Of a stretch of DNA of 62,223 nucleotides, positions 39,153 to 48,509 are shown one piece after another. Position 1 is the stretch's first letter. Each line of letters starts with the position of its first letter. The notes below the pieces were generated by a model, which was not told the origin of the DNA, ran no database searches, and saw only the letters and a program-made list of their open reading frames with translations. A program made the position numbers and the translations under genes. Source of the DNA: F23-B02 sp946405205 (GTDB lineage: Bacteria; Bacillota; Clostridia; Oscillospirales; Oscillospiraceae); assembly GCA_946405205.1 (NCBI GenBank), contig CAMJGL010000012.1, forward strand, positions 1 to 62,223. Direction: 5' to 3'.

Positions 39153-40291
39153 TAAGTTCCGTGTCAATTTTAGGCTCGACAGGCTCCATAGGCCGCCAGA
39201 GCATCGCGGCTGCCGAGTACCTCGGCGTACCTGTTAAAGCGCTTGCCGCGAACAGAAAGACCGACATGGTCGAGGAGCAGGCGCGCCGCCTGAAGCCCGA
39301 ATTTGTGGCCATATATGACGAAGACGCCGCGAACGACCTGCGCATAAGGCTTGCCGATACCGATATTAAGGTGGGCAGCGGAATGGCGGGGCTCATCGAG
39401 GCCGCCGCCGGCCACGCCGAGTGCGTAGTGACGGCTGTGTCCGGCTCGGTCGGGCTCAAGCCCACGCTTGCCGCCATCGACGCGAAAAAGCGCATCGCCC
39501 TTGCAAACAAGGAAACCCTTGTGTGCGCGGGAGAGCTTGTCATGCCGCGCGCAGAGCTTATGGGCGCCGAGATAGTGCCTGTGGACTCCGAGCACTCGGC
39601 TATCTTCCAGTGCCTTATGGGCAGAAAAAAGGGTGAGCTGAGGAAAATACTGCTCACGGCCAGCGGCGGCCCGTTCAGGGGCAAGAGCCGCGACGAGCTC
39701 AGCGATATCACCCCCGAGCAGGCGGTCAGGCACCCCAACTGGAGCATGGGCGCAAAGATATCCGTCGACTCGGCGACAATGATGAACAAGGGGCTTGAGT
39801 TCATTGAGGCGATGCACCTTTTTGGGGTCACGCCGGATGATATACAGGTAGTTGTACATCCCCAGAGCATAATTCACTCCATGGTGGAGCTTGTTGACGG
39901 CACCGTCATAGCCCAGCTCGGCGTTCCCGACATGGGACTTCCCATACAGCTTGCCATGACTTATCCCGAGCGGACGGCCTCACCCTTCAAGCGTCTTGAT
40001 TTCCGGGACATGAAGGACATGACATTTGAAGCGCCGGACTATGAAAAGACCCCCTGCCTGAAGCTTGCGATGGACTGCGCAAGGGAAGGCGGCACCGCGC
40101 CCTGCGTCATGAGCGCGGCAAACGAGGCGGCGGTAGCGCTGTTCTTGCAGCACCGTCTCGGCTATAATCAGATTTATGACAGTGTTTTGGCGGCGGTCGA
40201 GAGCATAGAAATAGTAAGGAAGCCCGACCTCGAGGCCATATTGGCGGCGGATGAGGCTGCCAGAGTATTTGTCAGGGAGCATTTTTCCTAA
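39149..40291 (+). CDS. dxr: 1-deoxy-D-xylulose 5-phosphate reductoisomerase
   Basis: A 380-residue MEP-pathway enzyme. The NADPH loop is SILGSTGSIGRQS, the metal and substrate motifs are NKETLVCAGEL, VPVDSEHSAIFQCL and SMGAKISVDSATMMNKGLE. It overlaps uppS by four bases and its stop overlaps rseP (TAATG). Confidence 0.96.
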   Translation: MISSVSILGSTGSIGRQSIAAAEYLGVPVKALAANRKTDMVEEQARRLKPEFVAIYDEDAANDLRIRLADTDIKVGSGMAGLIEAAAGHAECVVTAVSGSVGLKPTLAAIDAKKRIALANKETLVCAGELVMPRAELMGAEIVPVDSEHSAIFQCLMGRKKGELRKILLTASGGPFRGKSRDELSDITPEQAVRHPNWSMGAKISVDSATMMNKGLEFIEAMHLFGVTPDDIQVVVHPQSIIHSMVELVDGTVIAQLGVPDMGLPIQLAMTYPERTASPFKRLDFRDMKDMTFEAPDYEKTPCLKLAMDCAREGGTAPCVMSAANEAAVALFLQHRLGYNQIYDSVLAAVESIEIVRKPDLEAILAADEAARVFVREHFS

Positions 40292-41334
40292 TGTATATAA
40301 TAATCGCAATCATAATGTTCGGCGTTTTGATCGCCATACATGAATTCGGACATTTCATCTCGGCAAAAGCCTGCGGAGTCAGGGTCGATGAGTTTGCCAT
40401 CGGAATGGGGCCCGCTATCTGGAAAAAGCAGAAGGGCGAGACCATGTATGCCCTGCGCATCCTGCCCATAGGCGGCTTCTGCGCGATGGGCGAGGATGAG
40501 GAGTCCGAGGACCCGAGAGCCTTCCCCAATCAGAGCCTCTGGAAAAAGCTCATCATTCTTTGCGCGGGCTCGTTCATGAACTTTCTGCTGGGCGTCATAC
40601 TCATAGTGCTGATGTACGGCAATGCCGGAGCCTTCATGTCTCCGGTCATCGACAGCTTTATGGACGGCTGCCCCTACGTCGGGGACGGCGCCTTCGAGGA
40701 GGGCGACCGGTTTTACAGTATTGATGGCCACCGCATTTACCTGTACAGCGACGTTTCGATGTTCCTCGAGCGGGGCGACGGCGTATACGACATCGTCGTC
40801 GTGCGCGGCGGCGAAAAGGTGGAGCTTAATAACATGAAGCTCGTGCCCACCCTGCAGACCGATGAGGGCATGAAATACGGTCTGGTCTGGGGTATGGAGG
40901 AGGCCACCTTCGGCGCAAAGCTGAGGTACACATGGAACACGACGCTCGAATTTTCCCGCCTTGTGTGGCTGGGTCTCGGCGACCTTATAAACGGCGTTGT
41001 GGGCATGGATGAGATGGCGGGGCCCGTCGGCATCGTCGATATGATGAACGACGTCGGCTCTCAGGCCGAGAGCACCGCCGACGCGGTGTACAGCATGCTG
41101 TACTTTTCCGCGTTCATCGCGATAAACCTCGCGATAATGAATATGCTGCCCATTCCCGCGCTGGACGGCGGCAGAGTGTTCCTGATGCTCGTAACGGTCG
41201 TCATCGAGGCGGTGAGCCGCCGGAAGCTCGACCCCAAGTACGAGGGCTATATCCACATGGTGGGTATGGGGCTGCTCCTGCTGCTCATGGTAGTCGTGAT
41301 GTATAACGACATCGTAAGACTGATAACAGGGTAA
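40291..41334 (+). CDS. rseP: Site-2 protease, RseP/RasP family
   Basis: A 347-residue membrane metalloprotease. The zinc motif is AIHEFGHFISAK (HExxH, about residue 17), the third ligand is in NMLPIPALDGGR, and a PDZ domain sits around 110-200 (FEEGDRFYSIDGHRIYL). It cleaves anti-sigma factors and remnant signal peptides in the membrane. It overlaps dxr and is followed by ispG after 3 bases. Confidence 0.95.
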   Translation: MYIIIAIIMFGVLIAIHEFGHFISAKACGVRVDEFAIGMGPAIWKKQKGETMYALRILPIGGFCAMGEDEESEDPRAFPNQSLWKKLIILCAGSFMNFLLGVILIVLMYGNAGAFMSPVIDSFMDGCPYVGDGAFEEGDRFYSIDGHRIYLYSDVSMFLERGDGVYDIVVVRGGEKVELNNMKLVPTLQTDEGMKYGLVWGMEEATFGAKLRYTWNTTLEFSRLVWLGLGDLINGVVGMDEMAGPVGIVDMMNDVGSQAESTADAVYSMLYFSAFIAINLAIMNMLPIPALDGGRVFLMLVTVVIEAVSRRKLDPKYEGYIHMVGMGLLLLLMVVVMYNDIVRLITG

Positions 41335-41337
41335 ATT

Positions 41338-42390
41338 ATGGATAAAAGAAACGAAACGAAGAAAATAAACGTGGGCGGCGTCACGCTCGGCGGCGGAGCC
41401 GGGGTCACGGTGCAGTCCATGTGCAATACAAAGACCCACGACGTTGAGGACACGGTGCATCAGATAAGGCAGCTCCGGGCCGCAGGCTGCGACATCGTCC
41501 GCCTTGCAATCCCAGACATGGCGGCGGCGGAGGCCGTTCCCGCGATAAAGGAGCAGACGGATATCCCGATAGTCGCGGATATACATTTTGACCACCGCCT
41601 TGCGCTTGCCGTCGCCGAGCGGGGCATTGACAAGATTCGCATTAACCCGGGCAATATCGGCTCCGAGGAGAACGTCCGCAAGGTGGCCGAGGCCTGCAAA
41701 AAGCGCAATATCCCCATCAGGATAGGCGTGAACGCGGGCAGCCTCGAAAAGCGCCTCATCGAAAAGTACGGCCATCCCACGCCGGAGGCCATGGTCGAGA
41801 GCGCGAAAACGCATATCGAGCTTTTAAACCGCTTTGATTTTGATGATATCTGCCTTTCCATGAAGGCGTCCTCCGTACCGCTGACCGTTGCGGCATACCG
41901 CCTTGCGGCTGAGGAGTTCCCGTATCCCCTGCACCTCGGCGTCACCGAGACCGGCACCGCGTGGAACGGTACCATTCAGTCCGCCGTGGGCATAGGAACG
42001 CTCCTGTGCGAGGGCATTGGTAACACCGTCCGCGTGTCCCTTACGGCGGACCCCGTTGAGGAGGTCAAAGCCGGCATAGCCATACTCAAGGCGGCGGGGC
42101 TCAGGCAGGGGATAAGGCTCGTGTCCTGCCCGACCTGCGGCAGAACGCAGATAGACCTTATCGGACTTGCCCACGAGGTTGAAAAGCGCATCGAGGGCAT
42201 GGACAGGGATATAACGGTCGCGGTCATGGGCTGCGTTGTAAACGGCCCGGGCGAGGCTCGCGAGGCCGATTACGGCGTCGCCGGAGGCGTGGGCTGCGGC
42301 CTGCTCTTTAAAAAGGGCGAGGTCATCGGCACTTACCCCTATGAAAGACTGTGCGACGCACTTATCGAACTTATAGAGAAGGATTCCTAA
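41338..42390 (+). CDS. ispG: 4-hydroxy-3-methylbut-2-enyl diphosphate synthase (flavodoxin-dependent type)
   Basis: A 350-residue iron-sulphur enzyme of the MEP pathway. VTVQSMCNTKTHDVEDTV begins the TIM barrel. The [4Fe-4S] ligands are in VSCPTCGRTQ and MGCVVNGPGEA. It is the second MEP gene of the cluster with dxr. Followed by polC after one base. Confidence 0.96.
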   Translation: MDKRNETKKINVGGVTLGGGAGVTVQSMCNTKTHDVEDTVHQIRQLRAAGCDIVRLAIPDMAAAEAVPAIKEQTDIPIVADIHFDHRLALAVAERGIDKIRINPGNIGSEENVRKVAEACKKRNIPIRIGVNAGSLEKRLIEKYGHPTPEAMVESAKTHIELLNRFDFDDICLSMKASSVPLTVAAYRLAAEEFPYPLHLGVTETGTAWNGTIQSAVGIGTLLCEGIGNTVRVSLTADPVEEVKAGIAILKAAGLRQGIRLVSCPTCGRTQIDLIGLAHEVEKRIEGMDRDITVAVMGCVVNGPGEAREADYGVAGGVGCGLLFKKGEVIGTYPYERLCDALIELIEKDS

Positions 42391-42391
42391 A

Positions 42392-45300
42392 GTGAGCGAA
42401 CATACATCATTTCTTGAGATATTTCCCGGGACGGAGAGCCTACGGGCAAGCTGCGGCGGGCTTGAAAAGGCCTATGTGACCGACGTCGCCGTGAGCATAG
42501 CGGAGGGGAGCATGGACATTGCTGCGTGGTTTTGCCGCGCCCCCGCGCCCGCGGAGATCGCTAATCTGGAAAGCGCCCTGCAAAAGGATTACGGCCTTAA
42601 CAGGGTGAGCATAAACGCGGACTATCCCAGACTTGCTGAGGCAAAGGAGCCCAAACAGAGCAAGCCGCAGGGCTCGAAGCCCGACGGCGCGGTGCTCATG
42701 GGACGCAGCATAAAAAGAGCGCCCGAGCCCATGTCGGGGCTTACCCAGTCCTCAGGCAGGGTCGTCGTCGAGGGCGACGTGTTCGAGGTAACGAGCCGCA
42801 AGCTCCAGAAGCGCGACGGAGCCGTGCTCTGCTTTGATATGACCGACCTCACCGGCTCTATCCGCGTCTCAAAGTACCTGCGCGCCGAGGACGACCAGTC
42901 CGTAATAAATAAGATACAGGTGGGCGACCATGTTTTCGTCAGCGGCTTTGTGACCTACAGCCGCTATGACGAGGACATCGTCATTGAGCCCAAGGACATA
43001 GTGCTGGGCAAAAAATATATCCGTCCGGACAATGCCGAGGAAAAGCGCGTCGAGCTTCACGTTCACACCCGCTTTTCCGCGCTCGATGCGCTGACAGATC
43101 CTGCCGCGATAGTAAAGCGCGCAGCGTACTGGGGACATCCGGCCATCGCCGTGACAGACCACGGCGTGCTCCAGGCATTTCCCGATATGTGGAAGGCCGG
43201 TCAAAAGCACGGCGTCAAGATAATCTACGGCTGCGAGTGCTATTTCGTCAACGACCTTGACGGCAGCCTTGCGGTCCACGGCAGCAGCTCACGCGATATG
43301 AACGACGAGATGGTGGCCTTTGACATTGAGACCACCGGCCTCAACGCGGGCTCTGACCGCATGACGGAGATCGGCGCCGTGATATTCGCCGGAGGCGAGA
43401 TAAAGGATAGCTTCAACACCTTTGTCGACCCCGGAATGCACATCCCCGCCGAGATAACTCAGCTCACCGGCATAACCGATAAGGACGTAAAGGGCGCTCC
43501 CGACGAGGGCGAGGCCATGAGGATGTTCCTTGAGTTCGCGGGAGACCGCCCCATAGTCGCGCATAACGCCGATTTTGACACGGGCTTCATGTCATCGGCC
43601 TGCGCCCGCTGCGGCATCGACTTCGAGCCTGTGTATCTGGACACGCTTTCGCTTTCACACGCGCTTTTGCCCGATCTGAAGCGGCATAAGCTGGATATCG
43701 TCTCAAACCGCCTGAGCCTGCCGGAATTCAACCACCACAGGGCCTCCGACGATGCGCTCGTGGTTGCGCGCATAATGGGCAAATTCCTGCCCATGCTCGC
43801 GGAAAAGGGAGCGAAGACTGTAGACGATATTCAGGAAGTATTCCGAGCCATAAAACCCGCCGACCACAGCAAATCACGGCATATGATACTGCTCGTGAAG
43901 AACAAGGCCGGCCTCAAAAATCTGTATGAGCTGGTGTCGCAGTCGTATCTTAAATACTTCCACAAGACCCCGACAGTGCCCAAGAGCCTGCTTGTAAAGC
44001 ACAGGGAGGGCATACTTGTCGGCTCAGCCTGTGGCATGGGCGAGCTGTACGGCGCGGTTATGCACGGCGCGAGCGACGCGGAGCTCAAGCGCATCGCCTC
44101 ATTCTATGACTACCTTGAGATACAGCCCATCGGCAACAACCGCTTCCTTGTGGATAACGGCGTTGTCAGCGATGAAACGGTACTCCAGGACTATAACCGC
44201 CGCATACTTGATATCGGCAGGCAGCTCAATAAGCCCGTCATTGCCGCCAGCGACGTTCACTTCCTTGACGCGGAGGACGAGCAGTACCGCAAGATTTTGC
44301 AGGCTGCGAAGAAATTCTCCGACGCCGACCGCGGCTGTCCCATCTTCTTCCGCACCACCGACGAGATGCTCCGCGAATTTGACTATCTGGGCAGCGAGAC
44401 CGCGAAGGAGGTCGTCATAGATAACCCCCGGGCGATAGCCGATCAGGTGGAGGATATCGAGCTTCTGCCCAAGGGCCTGTACCCTCCGAAGATCGAAAAC
44501 TCCGCCGAGGAGCTCAAGGCGCTCGTTTACGGCAAGATGCACGCCATTTACGGCGAAAATCCGCCCGAAATAGTGCGTGAGCGCGTGGATACGGAGCTAA
44601 AGACCATTCTCGACCATAACTACGACGTCATCTATATGTCCGCCCAGAAGCTTGTTCAGAATTCACTTGAGCACGGCTATCTGGTGGGCTCCAGAGGCTC
44701 CGTCGGCTCCTCCATCGTCGCCTATATGTCTGGCATCACGGAGGTAAACTCCCTTCCTCCGCATTACGTCTGCCCCAAGTGCAAGCACTCGGAGTTCGTG
44801 ACCGACGGCTCTTACGGCTGCGGCGCGGACATGCCGCCGAAAAACTGCCCCGACTGCGGCACCAGGATGCGGCAGGACGGCTTCGATATCCCGTTTGAGA
44901 CCTTCCTCGGCTTCCCCGGCAACGAAAAGACGCCTGATATCGACCTCAACTTCTCCGGCGAGTATCAGGCTCAGGCGCACAAATACACCGAGGAGCTTTT
45001 CGGCTCGGATCATGTTTTCCGCGCCGGAACGATAGGCACACTGGCGGAAAAAACCGCCTACGGCTATGTGAAAAAGTACCTTGAGGAGCGCGGCATCACC
45101 GTCACCAAGGTCGAAGAGAACCGCCTTGCAAAGGGGCTTGTCGGCGTAAAGCGCACGACGGGTCAGCACCCAGGCGGCCTTGTCGTCATCCCGCAGGACA
45201 TGGACGTGACCGATTTCTGCCCCGTTCAGCACCCCGCGGACGACCCCAAGAGCGGCATAGTCACGACGCATTTTGAATATCACTGCATGGAGTCAAACCT

Positions 45301-46393
45301 CCTGAAGCTGGATGAGCTGGGGCACGATGACCCCACCATGATCCGCATGCTGGAGGACGCAACAGGCGTGGACGCCAAGGAGATATCCCTCTCCGACCCC
45401 GACACCATGAAAATATTCACCACGCCCACGGTGCTGGGGCTTCCCGATGACGACGAGATAATCGGAAAGACCGGCAGCATCGGCATACCCGAGTTCGGAA
45501 CGGGCTTCACGCGGCAGATGCTGGTGGATACCCAGCCGACCCAGTTTGACACGCTGGTGCGCCTGTCCGGCTTCTCGCACGGCACCGATGTCTGGGCGGG
45601 CAATATCCGCGACCTGATAGTAAACGGTATAGCGACCGTTAACGAGACCGTCGGCTGCCGCGACGATATCATGCTCTATCTCATCCAGAAGGGCATGGAG
45701 CCCTCGCTCGCCTTCAAAACCATGGAGGCAGTCCGAAAGGGCAAGGTGAAAAAAAGCGGCGAGTTCCCCGGGGATGCGGAGGCGCAGATGCGAGCCATGG
45801 GCGTTCCCGACTGGTACATAGAATCCTGCCGCAAGATAGCCTACCTTTTCCCGAAGGCGCACGCCGTGGCCTACGTTATGATGGCGTTCCGCATCGCGTG
45901 GTTCAAGGTGCATGAGCCGCTGGCGTTTTACAGCGCGTATTTCTACCGCCGCAGCCAGAAAAACAGCTTCGACGCGGAGATGATGACCTGCGGCATCGAC
46001 GAAGTAAGGCGCAGGATAAACGAGCTCAAGCAGAAGGACGACTCGACCGCCAACGAGGACAGCATACTCACAACGCTTGAGGCGGTGTATGAGTTTTATA
46101 TGCGCGGCTTTGATTTCGCGCCCATCGACCTGTATGAGTCCGACGCTTTGAAGTTCAAGATAACCGAGGACGGAAGGCTCAGGCCGCCCTTCGTGGCGAT
46201 AGCCGGCCTGGGCGAGACAGCGGCCTTTGACCTTGCAAAATGCACCGAAAACGGGCGGAGCTACATCTCCATCGAGGAAGTCAGCGCCGCCTGCCCCAAG
46301 GTCAGCACGAGCCATCTGGAGGTGCTCAAGCGCCTCGGCGCCCTCGGAGATATGCCCGAGAGCTCGCAGATAAATCTTTTTGAAAGCTTCTGA
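42392..46393 (+). CDS. polC: DNA polymerase III alpha subunit, PolC type
   Basis: A 1333-residue replicative polymerase of low-GC-type Firmicutes. Order: N-terminal domain, OB domain (VVVEGDVFEVTSRKLQKRDG), PHP split by the proofreading exonuclease (VELHVHTRFSALDALTD, then FDIETTGLNAGSDRMTEIGAV and HNADFDTGF), the zinc module CPKCKHSEF...CPDCGTRM, then the polymerase palm (GSRGSVGSSIVAYM and TPDIDLNFSGEYQ) and the C-terminal HhH/OB region. At 1333 residues it is somewhat shorter than the roughly 1430 usual. GTG start, GAAGGATT upstream. Last gene of the cluster, then a terminator. Confidence 0.97.
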   Translation: MSEHTSFLEIFPGTESLRASCGGLEKAYVTDVAVSIAEGSMDIAAWFCRAPAPAEIANLESALQKDYGLNRVSINADYPRLAEAKEPKQSKPQGSKPDGAVLMGRSIKRAPEPMSGLTQSSGRVVVEGDVFEVTSRKLQKRDGAVLCFDMTDLTGSIRVSKYLRAEDDQSVINKIQVGDHVFVSGFVTYSRYDEDIVIEPKDIVLGKKYIRPDNAEEKRVELHVHTRFSALDALTDPAAIVKRAAYWGHPAIAVTDHGVLQAFPDMWKAGQKHGVKIIYGCECYFVNDLDGSLAVHGSSSRDMNDEMVAFDIETTGLNAGSDRMTEIGAVIFAGGEIKDSFNTFVDPGMHIPAEITQLTGITDKDVKGAPDEGEAMRMFLEFAGDRPIVAHNADFDTGFMSSACARCGIDFEPVYLDTLSLSHALLPDLKRHKLDIVSNRLSLPEFNHHRASDDALVVARIMGKFLPMLAEKGAKTVDDIQEVFRAIKPADHSKSRHMILLVKNKAGLKNLYELVSQSYLKYFHKTPTVPKSLLVKHREGILVGSACGMGELYGAVMHGASDAELKRIASFYDYLEIQPIGNNRFLVDNGVVSDETVLQDYNRRILDIGRQLNKPVIAASDVHFLDAEDEQYRKILQAAKKFSDADRGCPIFFRTTDEMLREFDYLGSETAKEVVIDNPRAIADQVEDIELLPKGLYPPKIENSAEELKALVYGKMHAIYGENPPEIVRERVDTELKTILDHNYDVIYMSAQKLVQNSLEHGYLVGSRGSVGSSIVAYMSGITEVNSLPPHYVCPKCKHSEFVTDGSYGCGADMPPKNCPDCGTRMRQDGFDIPFETFLGFPGNEKTPDIDLNFSGEYQAQAHKYTEELFGSDHVFRAGTIGTLAEKTAYGYVKKYLEERGITVTKVEENRLAKGLVGVKRTTGQHPGGLVVIPQDMDVTDFCPVQHPADDPKSGIVTTHFEYHCMESNLLKLDELGHDDPTMIRMLEDATGVDAKEISLSDPDTMKIFTTPTVLGLPDDDEIIGKTGSIGIPEFGTGFTRQMLVDTQPTQFDTLVRLSGFSHGTDVWAGNIRDLIVNGIATVNETVGCRDDIMLYLIQKGMEPSLAFKTMEAVRKGKVKKSGEFPGDAEAQMRAMGVPDWYIESCRKIAYLFPKAHAVAYVMMAFRIAWFKVHEPLAFYSAYFYRRSQKNSFDAEMMTCGIDEVRRRINELKQKDDSTANEDSILTTLEAVYEFYMRGFDFAPIDLYESDALKFKITEDGRLRPPFVAIAGLGETAAFDLAKCTENGRSYISIEEVSAACPKVSTSHLEVLKRLGALGDMPESSQINLFESF

Positions 46394-46397
46394 TTTA

Positions 46398-46434
46398 GAA
46401 ATATCCACACCTCATTTGAGATGTGGATATTTTA
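46398..46434 (+). terminator. Terminator of polC operon
   Basis: AAATATCCACA pairs with TGTGGATATTT with an inner CTC/GAG stem, followed by TTAAT. Confidence 0.8.
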
Positions 46435-46487
46435 ATACGTGCCTGCGAAAGAGCTTTCGTCCGAACAGCGGAGAGATGATTTAAGCT

Positions 46488-46515
46488 TGTCATAATATGT
46501 CTGACATATTATAAT
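46488..46515 (+). promoter_or_regulatory. Promoter with palindromic operator
   Basis: TTGTCA (46488) and TATAAT (46510) lie 16 bases apart; the spacer is occupied by TAATATGTC-T-GACATATTA, a 9-1-9 perfect palindrome at 46493-46511. A repressor bound there would block polymerase. The nearest downstream gene starts 150 bases later. Confidence 0.6.
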
Positions 46516-46661
46516 GGCTACATCTTCGTTCCATGTGTAAGGTGCTAAGCAATTACGGAGCTGCTTCTGGCATAGCTTTCCTGTGTTACCGAAGCCGCTG
46601 CCATGGCTCGCAATAAATTGAATGTTCCGAAGCACAATTCGACTGTGAGGTATGGATAATA

Positions 46662-47468
46662 ATGAATTTTTATACTATCCTTTGGCTCCTGTTTATTTAT
46701 CCCATAGGATATCTCTATGCCGGATGCGGTTTTATAGACCAATATCAAGACAAGAAAGCGCTGGAAAAGGAGCGAGATAATCACTATTATGTTCCTATAA
46801 GCCCGTGGCTTAAGCACTGGTATTTTAGAGCGCTTTTAGGGAAACAAGAATGGCTGGTTAAGTATCCCAACACAGGAACGGGAGTAGTATATGCTGACTA
46901 TAGGGAGCTACAGAGAATGATAGTTTGCAGAGCTATGTTTTTCCCTTTTTTAATAGCCGATATTGTTCTACTAATAATATACCGATTTCAGCATGCAGGT
47001 GTGTGTATACTCGTTTGTGCGTTTTTATCCGCTATAATTGAAATCATTTTATCATATCCGGTTATGCGGCACGATGTTAAGCGTCTAAAAAGCTATCGGT
47101 ATATTGTTGCAAATGCCGATGAAGCGATTTTATCAGATGCCAGAAGAAACCCTCCCGCTTTATGGAAGCTGAATACCCTGCTTGATGTGTTTTTCTATTT
47201 TGGAGAAGCGCGTATCCGTTATTGTGAATCCGGAAATTACCTTGTTTACAGGCTGAAAAACGGTGATCTGCTGTACATATTTTTAAAAGAATCTTTTGAA
47301 ACAATGCCTGAAATACATTATGAACCGTATGACTGGCGCAGGTACAATCCCGCAATGGGAATATGGGTCAATGAGATCATTATTTTTGACGGCAATATGC
47401 AAAATGATGATCAGCTTCTGACGATGAAGAACATAAAGCCGCAGGATATGCCCGAAAATATTTGCTGA
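46662..47468 (+). CDS. Unrecognised AT-rich membrane protein
   Basis: A 268-residue protein. An N-terminal hydrophobic segment (about 5-24) is followed by a soluble part (ISPWLKHWYFRALLGKQEWLVKYPN), then two hydrophobic segments (about 92-108 and 112-130), then a long soluble tail. I do not recognise a family. Its composition is far more AT-rich than polC on the left and the ydjGHI-like operon on the right, consistent with horizontal gain. GGATAATA precedes the ATG. It stands alone between two strong terminators, with a palindrome-bearing promoter upstream. Confidence 0.6.
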   Translation: MNFYTILWLLFIYPIGYLYAGCGFIDQYQDKKALEKERDNHYYVPISPWLKHWYFRALLGKQEWLVKYPNTGTGVVYADYRELQRMIVCRAMFFPFLIADIVLLIIYRFQHAGVCILVCAFLSAIIEIILSYPVMRHDVKRLKSYRYIVANADEAILSDARRNPPALWKLNTLLDVFFYFGEARIRYCESGNYLVYRLKNGDLLYIFLKESFETMPEIHYEPYDWRRYNPAMGIWVNEIIIFDGNMQNDDQLLTMKNIKPQDMPENIC

Positions 47469-47587
47469 ACATTTCGATATGGGTATTCTTAAAAAATATA
47501 CGCGATAAGCTGTATATAATAATCTCCATATACAACCAGTGCGCAAAAAACAGGCGGGCTGTCGTTTCGGTAGTATGCATGTACAGC

Positions 47588-47621
47588 AAAGCTCCGCACC
47601 TCAAATGAGGTGCGGAGCTTT
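47588..47621. terminator. Bidirectional terminator
   Basis: A perfect 15-bp stem (AAAGCTCCGCACCTC with GAGGTGCGGAGCTTT) around AAAT, between converging genes. Confidence 0.9.
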
Positions 47622-47638
47622 CTTTATCTTGCCGCTTG

Positions 47639-48499
47639 TCAGAAGCTTCCGCCTCTGCCGCCGTGGACAGAGCCGCCGCCTGACATATGCGTACTGCTGA
47701 AATTCCCGCCGGCCCCGATGCCGCCCTGACGGTCGTTGTCCTTGGGCTTCGGCGTTTTGCTGACCGTGGTGTAGAGAAAAACATCGCGGCTTTCGCTGAG
47801 ACTGAAGCTGCCGCCGCGGACATAATCCGCCGCCGCGCTCTGCATTCTGACGCTCTTCATGCCCCGCTTCATAATGCTCATGGCTATCAGAGCCACGACA
47901 AGCCCGATGCCTATTGCGATGGGTATCCAGATAAAACGCGGCCCCGAGCTTGTTTCGGCACCGGAAAAATCGTAGAAATCCTCGTCGGAATAGTTATCGC
48001 GCCGCTCCTCGTAGCCCTCGTCCTCCATATCCTCGGTCAGATAGTAACGGCAGTCTTTAATGAAGGCGTCAAAGGCCGAATAACAGTCCCCGTCCGCGAG
48101 GAAGGGGGTGATATCCTCACCGATGGAGTCGAGATAGTAGTCGGGAAAAGCGTAGATGGCGTAGCCCTTGGTGGATATATGCCATTTTCGCTCGCCCATA
48201 CTCACAAGCAGGAGCAGCCCGTCGCAGTTTTCGCCCTCGCCCAGACCGTTGTCGTCGTAAAAATCATCGGCGTATTCCTCGGCACTTTTGCCGTCCAAGG
48301 AGTCAACGGTGAGGATGGCGACGGTCATCCCGTATTCGCGGCTGGTGTCCTCCAGAGCGGCCGCTATGTAGTCCGCTTCATCGCCGCTGAGCAGCCCCTC
48401 GTAGTCGTACAGCAGCTTATTGCCGTCTGCAAGGGCGGCGCCGGGCAGGCACAGCAGGAGGCAGAGCAGAAGAACAAGAGAAATGAATTTTCTTTTCAT
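47639..48499 (-). CDS. TPM-domain membrane protein (YdjH/YgcG-like)
   Basis: A 286-residue exported protein. The signal peptide (residues 1-24) is followed by a TPM domain (about 30-150; NKLLYDYEGLLSGDEADYIAAALE, GLLLLVSMGERKWHISTKGYAIYAF), a membrane helix (about 188-208), and a Gly/Ser/His-rich tail ending GGGSVHGGRGGSF, typical of YgcG-type proteins. It is the last gene of a four-gene minus-strand operon resembling B. subtilis ydjGHI, which works with PspA in envelope stress. Confidence 0.88.
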   Translation of the reverse strand: MKRKFISLVLLLCLLLCLPGAALADGNKLLYDYEGLLSGDEADYIAAALEDTSREYGMTVAILTVDSLDGKSAEEYADDFYDDNGLGEGENCDGLLLLVSMGERKWHISTKGYAIYAFPDYYLDSIGEDITPFLADGDCYSAFDAFIKDCRYYLTEDMEDEGYEERRDNYSDEDFYDFSGAETSSGPRFIWIPIAIGIGLVVALIAMSIMKRGMKSVRMQSAAADYVRGGSFSLSESRDVFLYTTVSKTPKPKDNDRQGGIGAGGNFSSTHMSGGGSVHGGRGGSF

Positions 48500-48509
48500 A
48501 CCGCACCCC

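Noticed and set aside
40288..41814. A 508-codon minus-strand frame opposite rseP and ispG
   Set aside because: It overlaps two certain genes completely; the composition is a mirror of their codons.
46432..46635. A 67-codon minus-strand frame between polC and the orphan membrane gene
   Set aside because: No ribosome binding site, begins in a region with a plus-strand promoter, and ends inside the polC terminator; no recognisable sequence.
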